64,000 nucleotides of DNA, taken from the NCBI RefSeq assembly GCF_009909615.1, contig NZ_WWNE01000003.1, forward strand, positions 124,001-188,000, written 5' to 3'. Position 1 is the first letter of the stretch. Each line of letters begins with the position of its first letter. Origin of the DNA: Acidiluteibacter ferrifornacis. GTDB lineage: Bacteria; Bacteroidota; Bacteroidia; Flavobacteriales_E; Vicingaceae. The notes beneath the pieces were generated by a model. It had not been told where the DNA came from and made no database searches. It worked only from the letters and a program-made list of their open reading frames with translations. Below, piece after piece: positions 18,809 through 27,276 of this stretch. The position numbers were made by a program, and so were the translations under genes.

Positions 18809-19139
18809 TTAACCTCTAAAATAGTGGGCGCAAATTTAGCCATAAGTTAACAGATATAAAAAGGAATAGTTAAAATAGAATGATTATAAATTTTGGAAAC
18901 ATTTATCCTTGTTTTAGGTTTAAATTTCCAATATCAAAAGCAATGGATTTTTTATCAATTGTTGATAAAAAAAGCAGTCAAATTGCTGAACATTTAGAAC
19001 AGCAAGAGCCCAATATAAAAAGTCGAATGTTGATAAAAGAAACCTCATTTGCAACATTTGAGCGATATGACTTACTAAATTGCAATAGAAATTTTTGCAA
19101 CTATCCAGAAGTTGCACTCACTTTAACAACTCATTCAAA
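18809..19139. other. Intergenic region between hemAC and nrdJ
   Basis: A 331-bp divergent spacer holding the promoters of both genes. On the minus side TAAATTTG (complement of 18831-18838) matches the -7 consensus, 29 nt before the hemAC ATG. At 18948-18973 there is an 11-bp perfect AT-rich hairpin, and TGTTGATAA occurs near 18961 and again near 19028. An 87-codon frame (18880-19143) ends in an ATGA overlap with nrdJ, but its composition is not convincing. I see no B12-box and no riboswitch-like fold. Confidence 0.5.
18831..18838 (-). promoter_or_regulatory. TAnnTTTG -7 element of the hem operon
   Basis: Reads TAAATTTG on the minus strand, an exact consensus match, 29 nt from the hemAC start. 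No clear -33 TTTG is seen. Confidence 0.45.
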
Positions 19140-21752
19140 ATGAAAGAAATTGCTAAAAAAGAAGCAGTAGGCTTCGAGACTACTTCAGCCATGAACAACC
19201 CGGAAAACAACATCAAAACGCAGACCTATTCCTATGAAGAAGCAGTAGCAGGAGCAACCGCTTATTTTAAGAATGATGAACTTGCTGCCAACGTTTGGGT
19301 GAATAAGTATGCATTGAAAGATTCAGCTGGAAATATCTATGAATCTTCTCCTGATCAAATGCACAGAAGACTGGCAAGTGAGATTGCTAGAGTAGAGTCT
19401 AAATACAGCAATTCATATTCTTTTGATGACATTTATGAGGTATTAAAAGATTTCAAATACATCGTACCTCAAGGTGGTCCAATGACTGGAATTGGAAACA
19501 ACTACCAAATCGCATCATTATCAAACTGCTTTGTTATTGGCAACAAAGGAGTAGCTGATTCTTATGGTGGAGTAATGAAAATTGATGAGGAGCAAGTACA
19601 ACTAATGAAACGTCGTGGAGGAGTGGGTCACGATCTTTCTCACATTCGTCCTAAAGGTAGCCCTGTAATGAACAGTGCACTTACTTCTACAGGTATCGTT
19701 CCATTTATGGAAAGATACTCTAACTCTACCAGAGAAGTTGCCCAAGATGGAAGAAGAGGAGCATTGATGCTATCTGTTTCTATTAAGCATCCAGATGCAG
19801 AAGGTTTCATTGATGCAAAAATGGATGGGACTAAAGTTACTGGAGCCAACGTTTCTGTAAAGATAGACGATGACTTCATGAAAGCTGTAAAGAACAACAC
19901 TCCATATGAGCAACAATATCCGATAGACTCAAAAGACCCAGTATTTAAAAAAGATACTGACGCTAAGAAATTATGGGATAAGATCATCCACAACGCATGG
20001 AAATCTGCTGAGCCAGGAATTTTATTCTGGGACACGGTGATTAACGAATCTATTCCCGATTGTTATGCAGACCTTGGTTTCAAAACCGTTTCTACTAACC
20101 CATGTGGTGAAATTCCATTATGTCCATATGACAGCTGTCGATTATTAGCAATTAATTTATTTAGCTACGTTCAAAACCCATTTACTCCTGAAGCGAAATT
20201 TGACATGCCTTTATTTAAAAGACATACAGAAATGGCTCAGCGAATCATGGACGACATTGTGGATTTAGAAATTGAGAAAATTGATGCAATTATCAAGAAA
20301 ATCACAGACGATCCTGAGGTACTTGAAGTAAAAAGTACAGAGCTAAATCTTTGGAAAAAAATTAAACAAAAATGTATTGAAGGTAGAAGAACTGGTGTTG
20401 GTATTACAGCTGAAGGCGACATGCTTGCTGCCTTAAACTTGAGATATGGTACTGATGAAGCATTAAACTTCTCTGCTAAAGTTCATAAAAACTTAGCACT
20501 TTCTGCTTACCGTTCATCTGTAGAAATGGCTAAAGATAGAGGCGCATTCCCTATTTACGATTCTATTCGTGAAGAAAAGAACCCTATGATTAACCGATTG
20601 AAAGATGCCGACCCTGCCTTATATGCAGACATGGTAAAATATGGCCGTAGGAATATTGCTTTATTGACAATTGCGCCTACGGGAACCACTTCAATCATGA
20701 CACAAACAACTTCGGGTATTGAGCCAGTATTTATGGTATCATATAAAAGAAGAAAGAAGGTCAATCCAAACGATAAAAACAGCAGAGTAGACTTTGTTGA
20801 CGAAGTAGGCGATGCATGGGAAGAATACAATGTATTCCACCACAACTTTAAGACTTGGCTAGAGATTAATGGTTACGATTTAGCAGAAGTAGCAGCAATG
20901 TCTCAAGAGGAATTGAATCCAATTATTGAAAAAAGCCCATACTACAAAGCTACTGCAAACGATGTAGACTGGGTGAATAAGGTAAAAATGCAAGGTGCTA
21001 TCCAAAAATGGGTAGATCACTCGATTAGTGTAACAGTAAATGTTCCTAATGACTGTACAGAAGAAATGGTTAGTAAAATATACTTAACTGGATGGGAAAG
21101 TGGCTGCAAAGGAATTACTGTATACAGAGATGGATCAAGAAGTGGAGTACTAGTTTCTAACGATGAAAAGAAAAAAGAAGAGGAATCGATTTCTTTTACG
21201 GAAACTCAAGCTCCAAAACGTCCAAAATCATTGGATGCTGAAATCGTTAAGTTTAACAACAACGCTGAAAAGTGGATTGCCATTGTTGGATTATACGAAG
21301 GTCGTCCTTATGAAATTTTTACTGGACGTGCAGAAGACTCCTTCTCTATTCTGTCTCACGTAGAAAAAGGATGGGTAATCAGAAACAGAACAGATGACGG
21401 TAGAGCCAGATATGACTTCCAATACGAAGACAAAGATGGCTACAAAACGACTATCGAAGGTTTATCAAGAACGTTTAATCAAGAATACTGGAACTATGCG
21501 AAATTAATTTCAGGTGTATTGCGTCACGGAATGCCAATCGCATTTGTAGTAGACATGGTTTCTAATTTACACTTAAGCGAAGAAAGTTTAAATACATGGA
21601 AAAATGGTGTGGTAAGAGCACTTAAAAAATATGTTGCCGATGGCACAAAGGTATCTGGTCAGACTTGTCCTGGCTGTAACGAGGAAGAAGGTCTTGTTTT
21701 TAAAGAAGGCTGTATTACTTGTGAAAGCTGTGGATACAGTAAATGCGGATAA
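19140..21752 (+). CDS. nrdJ: Adenosylcobalamin-dependent (class II) ribonucleotide reductase NrdJ
   Basis: An 870-aa enzyme making deoxyribonucleotides with a B12-generated thiyl radical, which works with or without oxygen. It has ASLSNCFV with the first active-site Cys, the radical-site STNPCGEIPLC, the loop APTGTTSIMTQTTSGIEP, and a C-terminal Cys-rich tail (CPGCNEE ... CITCESCGYSKCG) that resembles the zinc-ribbon/redox tail of the long class II family. I chose the ATG at 19140, though MNNPENN at 19191 is also possible. No small subunit gene is nearby, as expected for class II. The cell must make or import cobalamin; no B12 genes are in the window. Confidence 0.93.
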   Translation: MKEIAKKEAVGFETTSAMNNPENNIKTQTYSYEEAVAGATAYFKNDELAANVWVNKYALKDSAGNIYESSPDQMHRRLASEIARVESKYSNSYSFDDIYEVLKDFKYIVPQGGPMTGIGNNYQIASLSNCFVIGNKGVADSYGGVMKIDEEQVQLMKRRGGVGHDLSHIRPKGSPVMNSALTSTGIVPFMERYSNSTREVAQDGRRGALMLSVSIKHPDAEGFIDAKMDGTKVTGANVSVKIDDDFMKAVKNNTPYEQQYPIDSKDPVFKKDTDAKKLWDKIIHNAWKSAEPGILFWDTVINESIPDCYADLGFKTVSTNPCGEIPLCPYDSCRLLAINLFSYVQNPFTPEAKFDMPLFKRHTEMAQRIMDDIVDLEIEKIDAIIKKITDDPEVLEVKSTELNLWKKIKQKCIEGRRTGVGITAEGDMLAALNLRYGTDEALNFSAKVHKNLALSAYRSSVEMAKDRGAFPIYDSIREEKNPMINRLKDADPALYADMVKYGRRNIALLTIAPTGTTSIMTQTTSGIEPVFMVSYKRRKKVNPNDKNSRVDFVDEVGDAWEEYNVFHHNFKTWLEINGYDLAEVAAMSQEELNPIIEKSPYYKATANDVDWVNKVKMQGAIQKWVDHSISVTVNVPNDCTEEMVSKIYLTGWESGCKGITVYRDGSRSGVLVSNDEKKKEEESISFTETQAPKRPKSLDAEIVKFNNNAEKWIAIVGLYEGRPYEIFTGRAEDSFSILSHVEKGWVIRNRTDDGRARYDFQYEDKDGYKTTIEGLSRTFNQEYWNYAKLISGVLRHGMPIAFVVDMVSNLHLSEESLNTWKNGVVRALKKYVADGTKVSGQTCPGCNEEEGLVFKEGCITCESCGYSKCG

Positions 21753-21778
21753 TTTTTTTCTATTACTACTTTTTAAGA

Positions 21779-21815
21779 AGCCTTCCCGATCGACTACTCG
21801 GGGAGGCTTTTTTTT
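21779..21815 (+). terminator. Terminator of nrdJ
   Basis: AGCCTTCCCGA (21779-21789) pairs with TCGGGGAGGCT (21798-21808), one G-T wobble, followed by a run of T. It is a strong Rho-independent hairpin. Confidence 0.9.
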
Positions 21816-21941
21816 GGGGTATTAAAATCTGAATTTTAAAATTGTAGGGTCGTTGCATGAAAAGACCCTACAATTTTCTATTTCCACAGACTAATTCTCT
21901 TCCAATTCCGTTTTCCCAAAAAGTTTAATCATCTTTGTGGT

Positions 21942-22109
21942 ATGCGATTTTTAAAATTCTCTTTCGGACTCATTATAATTGCCAGTTTGGGCTTAAGCGG
22001 TTGTAAAAGCACCAATGGATTACACAAACGCATGAAAAACAAATCCAAGAAAAAATGCGATTGCCCAGGATGGACGCTAGAAAAGCCAATCAAAAATTAC
22101 TGGATTTAA
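21942..22109 (+). CDS. Small 55-aa lipoprotein
   Basis: A 55-aa frame with a signal peptide and a clear lipobox (ASLGLSGC, Cys at 21), then a short basic stretch (KRMKNKSKKK) and a tail with CDCPGW and a C-terminal NYWI. Signal peptide, lipobox and a complete small frame in an otherwise open gap support it as real. A likely -7-like CATCTTTG ends 4 nt before the ATG. I do not know its function; the CxCP motif might bind metal or form a disulfide. It ends 1 bp before the stop of the convergent DnaE2-like gene. Confidence 0.75.
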   Translation: MRFLKFSFGLIIIASLGLSGCKSTNGLHKRMKNKSKKKCDCPGWTLEKPIKNYWI

Positions 22110-22110
22110 T

Positions 22111-25074
22111 CTACACATCTTCTACTTGCAAGTCATCTAGCTTTTGTAAATATGTTACCTCTACAGTGACATAACCAAATTCTTCCACTGTTTTTCCTTC
22201 GATTAAGTAACAGCCTTTTCCTCTAAATGGATAACGAGCTGCCACCGGCGGAAAATGAACGGTATCAATCCAATCGCCATTGGCATCAACGAAAGTTCCA
22301 AACTGCATCGTTTTCCGGCTCGTAGTCCGTGTATTTTTTATAGTGACCAAGTAACCAACCATCCGAACTTTCTTTCCAACTACACCATTCAACTGATTGA
22401 CGAAAGTCAGCCCTTCAGGCATCTTCTTCACCAATTCAAAAGGAGAACACAATGGAAATCCCAAAATTAATCGCTGATCGAGAACTTCTAACAACGGATT
22501 TTGATCCAACTTAGGTAATTGAAACTCCTTTACGGCTGGCCCAAATAAATCTCGTTTAGGTTGAGATTTTTTAGCCGTTCCCAATAATTGATGCACTTCC
22601 CACAATAATGCTTGTCGTGTTTTCCCAGAAAAACGAAATGCTCCAATTCGAATCAAAATGCGCAACTGCTCCACCGAAATACTCAATCGGTTCACAAAAT
22701 CTTTTAAATCGAGGTAATCTCCATTTTCATTTCGTTCACTCACAATTTTGATGGCTACGCGCTCTTCAAAATCTGTCATATGAATAAATCCCATGTAAAT
22801 ATCCTTCTCATTGTGTAACGTAGTTAAGTAATCGCTTTTATTGACACAGGGACCATGAATAATTGCTCCTTGTCGGCGAGCTTCCTGAAAATAAGCTTCT
22901 CGCGAATAAAATCCACCAAAATTATTGATTACTCCTACAATAAACTCATGCGGAAAGTGCGCCTTCAAATATAAACTCTGATAGCTCTCCACTGCATAGG
23001 ATGCCGAATGTCCTTTAGAAAAAGCATAGCCAGCGAAACTTTCAATCTGCAACCACACTTCATTGATGGTAGTTGATGGATATCCTTTAGTTGCACAATT
23101 GGCATAAAACTGATCTTTTACTTTTTGAAATTCTTCTCTAGAGCGAAACTTTCCAGACATTCCTCGTCGAAGCATATCAGCTTCTCCAAGTGTCAAACCG
23201 GCAAATTGGTGCGCTACTTTTATCACATCTTCTTGGTACACCATTACGCCAAAAGTCTCTTTCATCAACTCCTCCAAAATAGGGTGCGTCGGTTTTTCTC
23301 GCGGCATATTATTGAATCTCAAAATGTATTCCCGCATCATCCCAGACTTAGCTACACCAGGACGAATAATAGAACTCGCCGCTACCAATCCTAAATAATG
23401 ATCTACTCTCAACTTACGAAGCAACATCCGCATGGCAGGCGACTCCACATAAAAGCAGCCCATCGTTTGCCCTTCTCTCAACAGCGCCTTCACTTTTTCA
23501 TCTTCCTTAAATCGTTTTACGTCGTGGATGTCCAACGTGATGCCATGTCGCTTTTCTACCATTTCAGCTGCATCTCGAATATGCCCAAGCCCACGCTGAC
23601 TAAGCACATCAAATTTATACAAGCCAGCATCTTCGGCTTCCAACATGGAATAGTGTGTAATCGGAAAACCTTTGGGTGGCAAAGAAGTCGCTGAGAAATA
23701 ATGAATCGGTCGTTCTGCGATTAAAATCCCCCCTGCATGCACACTTAAGTGAGATGGAAATCCATGCAAGTAGGCCGCATACCGATAAATGAGCCGCTGA
23801 ATGTCGTCCAACTTTGTAGAAGTTGACGGCTCTTCCGCAAACCGATCTATCTCATTTTTTGGCAGCCCAAATACTTTTCCCAATTCTCGAATCACTGCTC
23901 GTTGCTGAAAAGTAGAATACGTAGCTACCAACGCCGTATGCTCCAATCCATATTTCTCAAATAAATACCGCGTCACATCATTCCGATCTTTCCACGAAAA
24001 GTCAATGTCAAAATCAGGTGGATTTTCTCGAAAAGGATTAATAAATCGTTCGAAATACAAATCCAATTCTATGGGATCCACATCGGTAATCAATAAGCAA
24101 TACGCTACTATGCTGTTGGCTCCACTTCCACGCCCAACGTAGAAATAACCCTTCTCCCGAGCGTAACGAAGCATGTCCCAATTGATCAAAAAGTAAGTTG
24201 CAAACCGCTGCTCGTTAATGACCTTCAATTCCTTTTCTACTCTTTCGAAAACGGCAGCCGAAGGGTTTTCATAGCGCAACTTTAAATTGTCATAGCACAG
24301 CTTTCGTAATAACGCCGTATCTTCTTCTGCCGACTGTCCAAACAATTGCTTGTTCTCATGAATGGTGTTGCTTTTACCCGTTCCTTTATAATTGAAATGA
24401 ATGCTACAGCTGTCGACTACCTTTATCGTGTTCTCTATAATTTGTGGAAACTCAGCGAATGCTTGAAGCAAGCCCTCTTTCGATAGAAAAGTTTGTTCTA
24501 AACTTCCTTCTTCCTCTTTCGGCAATTGACTCAACAACTTATTATTGTCAATGGCTCTTAACAACCGATGCGCATTAAAATCACGTTTATTCTGAAAAGT
24601 CGCCGTTTGCAAAATCACCATTTTGTCCAGTCGACTTTTCCATTTAGAAAATGGCAAACGGGTCAAATCAGACACCTTTACGCCAATCCATTCATGATTT
24701 GCCAATTCCCAATCGTAATCCACTACAGAAAACGGGTAAACAATAATCACATTCTTCATTTTGGGAGCTCGACCATTAAACGCTTGTTGTAAATGAAGGT
24801 GCTGACTCAACAGTCGATTTAATGCTAAGAAGCCTTCATTATTCTGTGCCAATCCGACAAATTGCTGCGCGACTCCATTTCTAAAATCAATACCTACTAT
24901 CGGCTTCAAACCCTCCTTATTGGTTAATCGAACCACATTTAGGCAAGCAGATGTATTGTTAATATCCGTCACTACTACTTGTTGGTAACCCAAAGCAACA
25001 GACAGTTCCACCAATTTTTTAGGCGATAGTGTACCGTATTTAAAACTGAAATAGGTGTGGTTGTTTAGCAACAT
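22111..25074 (-). CDS. dnaE2: Error-prone DNA polymerase III alpha subunit (DnaE2-like)
   Basis: A 987-aa C-family polymerase, shorter than the replicative alpha subunit and the size of DnaE2-type enzymes. The palm motif PPDFDIDFSW (about residue 355) holds the catalytic Asp pair, and GRGSGANSIVAYCL, HAGGI, MVYQEDV, ADMLRRGMSGK and FAGYAFSKGHSASYA are typical. The N-terminal PHP domain (about 1-65) has lost canonical metal residues (TDINN in place of TDHGN), which suggests no PHP proofreading. An OB-fold region ends the protein. It starts 2 bp after the Y-family polymerase gene, so the two form one operon. It is probably a translesion polymerase used after DNA damage. The replicative dnaE would be elsewhere. 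Confidence 0.88.
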   Translation of the reverse strand: MLLNNHTYFSFKYGTLSPKKLVELSVALGYQQVVVTDINNTSACLNVVRLTNKEGLKPIVGIDFRNGVAQQFVGLAQNNEGFLALNRLLSQHLHLQQAFNGRAPKMKNVIIVYPFSVVDYDWELANHEWIGVKVSDLTRLPFSKWKSRLDKMVILQTATFQNKRDFNAHRLLRAIDNNKLLSQLPKEEEGSLEQTFLSKEGLLQAFAEFPQIIENTIKVVDSCSIHFNYKGTGKSNTIHENKQLFGQSAEEDTALLRKLCYDNLKLRYENPSAAVFERVEKELKVINEQRFATYFLINWDMLRYAREKGYFYVGRGSGANSIVAYCLLITDVDPIELDLYFERFINPFRENPPDFDIDFSWKDRNDVTRYLFEKYGLEHTALVATYSTFQQRAVIRELGKVFGLPKNEIDRFAEEPSTSTKLDDIQRLIYRYAAYLHGFPSHLSVHAGGILIAERPIHYFSATSLPPKGFPITHYSMLEAEDAGLYKFDVLSQRGLGHIRDAAEMVEKRHGITLDIHDVKRFKEDEKVKALLREGQTMGCFYVESPAMRMLLRKLRVDHYLGLVAASSIIRPGVAKSGMMREYILRFNNMPREKPTHPILEELMKETFGVMVYQEDVIKVAHQFAGLTLGEADMLRRGMSGKFRSREEFQKVKDQFYANCATKGYPSTTINEVWLQIESFAGYAFSKGHSASYAVESYQSLYLKAHFPHEFIVGVINNFGGFYSREAYFQEARRQGAIIHGPCVNKSDYLTTLHNEKDIYMGFIHMTDFEERVAIKIVSERNENGDYLDLKDFVNRLSISVEQLRILIRIGAFRFSGKTRQALLWEVHQLLGTAKKSQPKRDLFGPAVKEFQLPKLDQNPLLEVLDQRLILGFPLCSPFELVKKMPEGLTFVNQLNGVVGKKVRMVGYLVTIKNTRTTSRKTMQFGTFVDANGDWIDTVHFPPVAARYPFRGKGCYLIEGKTVEEFGYVTVEVTYLQKLDDLQVEDV

Positions 25075-25076
25075 TT

Positions 25077-26261
25077 TTACCCTTTAAAACTCGGAACATC
25101 ATACTGCTTCACTCCTAATGCTATTGCTCTCGTCAGCGAGCTATCCCCAAAACGTTTCTTCATCCGATCGATCGCTTGATACAAATTAATCTGTTCCGAG
25201 GTATCCGAAAATAGATTAATCTGATACCCTCCATTTACTAAATGACTAAAGCGCACTCCAACCAATCGGAGCAACACGCGCCGCTGATACAATTTCAAAA
25301 ACAGCTCTTTTACTATTGCAATCAATTCATCGTCGTTGGCGGTATAAGGAATTGACTTTTGAGTGGTTTGTGTATCAAAATCTGAGTAGCGAACCTTTAC
25401 CGTTACGCAAGCCGTCAACTTTTCTTTCGTTCGTAATTTATAGGCCAACTTTTCCGTCATCGCGATAAGTGTACTGTTCAGCAACGCCATATCCGTAGTA
25501 TCTGTTGTGAATGTACGTTCAGCAGAAATTGATTTTTTCTCCGAATAAGGAATCACCGGAGAGTGGTCAATCCCCTGAGCTTTCATCCATATCGAATGCC
25601 CACTTTTTCCCAATACATTTTCCAACAGTTCCACCGGCATTTGCTGTAAAGTCAGCACCCGCTCCACACCCATATTTCGTAATAAATGATAGGTTTTAGC
25701 TCCTACTTGTGGGATTTTGTTCACTGTAAGAGGAGAAAGAAAACCTTTTTCCATCCCTCTTAAAACCTGTAGCTGCCCGTTGGGTTTGGATTCATTGGTG
25801 GCAACTTTAGAAACCGTTTTATTGGATGAAAATCCAAAAGAAATCGGCAGTCCAGTTTCTCGAATGATTCGCTGCCTTAATTCTGTCGCCAATTGATAGG
25901 CACCAAAAAAACGATCCATTCCTGTTAGGTCAACATAAAATTCATCAATGGATGATTTTTCATACATCGGAACTGACTCCGCCACTACTTCGGTTACCAT
26001 TTTAGAGTAATAACTATAACGCTCAAAGTCGCCTCCTAACACAATAGCATGTGGACATAATCGCTTCGCCATTTTCATCGGCATAGCAGAATGAATCCCA
26101 TATTTCCGAGCCTCATAACTACACGAAGATACTACTCCACGGTTGCCGCTTCCACCAATCAAAAGTGGCTTATCTTTTAGCTCACTATTTTGCAACACTT
26201 CAACCGATACAAAAAAGGAATCTAAATCTAGGTGTACAATATTTCTATCTACCTCTCTCAC
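25077..26261 (-). CDS. Y-family translesion DNA polymerase (DinB/UmuC-like)
   Basis: A Y-family polymerase with catalytic carboxylates intact: HLDLDSFFVSVE near the start and SSIDEFYVDLTG at about residue 104. PISFGFSSNKTVSKVATN and the little-finger region follow, then a likely beta-clamp binding motif QINLF close to the C-terminus. The start is uncertain. No ATG precedes NIVHLDLDSFF; GTG at 26261 (394 aa) is most likely, and TTG at 26318 would add 19 residues reaching into the GTCAA repeats. It is translated ahead of the DnaE2-like gene with a 2-bp gap. In many bacteria an ImuB or DinB protein works with DnaE2 in mutagenic repair. An imuA-like gene is not present here. Confidence 0.9.
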   Translation of the reverse strand: MREVDRNIVHLDLDSFFVSVEVLQNSELKDKPLLIGGSGNRGVVSSCSYEARKYGIHSAMPMKMAKRLCPHAIVLGGDFERYSYYSKMVTEVVAESVPMYEKSSIDEFYVDLTGMDRFFGAYQLATELRQRIIRETGLPISFGFSSNKTVSKVATNESKPNGQLQVLRGMEKGFLSPLTVNKIPQVGAKTYHLLRNMGVERVLTLQQMPVELLENVLGKSGHSIWMKAQGIDHSPVIPYSEKKSISAERTFTTDTTDMALLNSTLIAMTEKLAYKLRTKEKLTACVTVKVRYSDFDTQTTQKSIPYTANDDELIAIVKELFLKLYQRRVLLRLVGVRFSHLVNGGYQINLFSDTSEQINLYQAIDRMKKRFGDSSLTRAIALGVKQYDVPSFKG

Positions 26262-26271
26262 GTACTTTTTA

Positions 26272-26302
26272 TTTGTTGCTTTAATTATTTTTGCTATTTT
26301 TG
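26272..26302 (+). promoter_or_regulatory. Strong Bacteroidota promoter of the S24 repressor gene
   Basis: TTTG at 26272-26275, 19-nt spacer, then TATTTTTG at 26295-26302, an exact match to the TTTG-N19-TAnnTTTG consensus. The initiation site would fall inside the GTCAA repeat cluster just downstream. Confidence 0.7.
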
Positions 26303-26341
26303 ACAATAATAACGTCAATATTTCGTCAATAATTTAGTCAA
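26300..26341. promoter_or_regulatory. Operator-like cluster of GTCAA repeats
   Basis: One TTGAC (26300-26304) and three GTCAA half-sites beginning at 26314, 26325 and 26337 lie between the divergent repressor and polymerase genes. The first pair forms an inverted repeat with a 9-bp spacer; the direct copies are 11 and 12 bp apart, about one helical turn. The cluster overlaps the -7 box of the repressor promoter, as an autoregulatory operator would. Binding by the S24 protein is inferred from position. Confidence 0.5.
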
Positions 26342-26371
26342 AATAATTTATCAACTCCTAATTTTTAACAC

Positions 26372-27178
26372 ATGTATTTTGGTTCAAATATTAAATTACT
26401 CAGAAAGAGAAGAAAGCGATCACAAGAAGATGTTGCACAAGCAGTAAACATTAAGAGATCATCATTAAGCGGCTATGAACTAGGCACTTCAGAACCAAAC
26501 TTCGAAACATTACTAGCGTTCTCTGAGTACTTTAAAATCAGTACTGACAAGCTGTTAAAACTCGATTTAAATCGTGTTTCAGAGATGTACATGAGTCAAT
26601 TAGAAAAAGGTTTTGACATTGATATTACTGGAAGTAAATTGCGTGTGCTAGCCACTACAGTGAATAGCGAGAATGAAGAAAATATTGAGCTCGTTCCAGT
26701 GAAAGCGAAAGCAGGGTACACCACAGGATTCTCCGATCCAGATTTCATTAAAGTACTGCCAACTTTTCAATTGCCCTTTTTAACGAAAAACAGAAAATAC
26801 AGAACCTTTCAAATCAGTGGAGACTCTATGCCACCCGTTTCAGACAAATCATGGGTAACTGGAGAATTCGTACAAAACTGGGAATTGATCAAAAACGGAT
26901 ATCCATACATCGTAGTAACACAAGACGATGGCGTCGTTTTCAAAGTGGTATACAATCAAATGCATAAAAACCAAACACTACTACTTTGCTCCACTAACCC
27001 AGAATACAAGCCTTATGAAATTCATGTAAATGAAGTAGTTGAAATGTGGAAATTCGTCAATTATATCAGTTCAGAAATGCCTGAACCTAACCTTAGCCGC
27101 GATCATTTAGGAAATAGCGTGATGGAATTACAAAAAGAACTGATAGAAATAAAAAATACGTTGAGGGATAAGCAATAA
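26372..27178 (+). CDS. LexA/CI-like S24 repressor (XRE helix-turn-helix plus self-cleaving peptidase domain)
   Basis: A 268-aa regulator. Residues 5-60 are an XRE-type helix-turn-helix (LRKRRKRSQEDVAQAVNIKRSSLSGYELG). Residues about 105-230 are an S24 peptidase domain with a candidate Ala114-Gly115 cleavage site (KAKAGY), nucleophile Ser152 (ISGDSMPP) and general-base Lys191 (VVFKVVY); spacings are close to those of LexA. The C-terminal tail is helical. Proteins of this design are cleaved when RecA filaments form on damaged DNA. Divergent placement next to two translesion polymerases points to damage-inducible control of that operon and of itself. The role is inferred from domains and context. 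Confidence 0.85.
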   Translation: MYFGSNIKLLRKRRKRSQEDVAQAVNIKRSSLSGYELGTSEPNFETLLAFSEYFKISTDKLLKLDLNRVSEMYMSQLEKGFDIDITGSKLRVLATTVNSENEENIELVPVKAKAGYTTGFSDPDFIKVLPTFQLPFLTKNRKYRTFQISGDSMPPVSDKSWVTGEFVQNWELIKNGYPYIVVTQDDGVVFKVVYNQMHKNQTLLLCSTNPEYKPYEIHVNEVVEMWKFVNYISSEMPEPNLSRDHLGNSVMELQKELIEIKNTLRDKQ

Positions 27179-27276
27179 AAAAATAGTTGTTAAAAAATAA
27201 TAATTCGGTAATTTAGAGCCGTTAAGGCAACTTAATGTGCACTAAAAACGTCTACATAGACATAACGTACGATATT

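Noticed and set aside
18948-19040. Chromosomal origin from the DnaA-box-like repeats
   Set aside because: Only a few imperfect copies, no dnaA or other origin-associated gene nearby.
18809-19139. Cobalamin riboswitch before the B12-dependent reductase
   Set aside because: No B12-box-like conserved segment or matching fold is visible in the spacer.
18880-19143. 87-codon frame upstream of nrdJ as a real gene
   Set aside because: No domain, no signal peptide and no clear promoter; the ATGA overlap with nrdJ is the only support, so it is mentioned but not annotated as a CDS.
22111-26261. A complete imuA-imuB-dnaE2 cassette
   Set aside because: No imuA-like (RecA-related) gene is present, and the Y-family protein keeps its catalytic residues, unlike ImuB.
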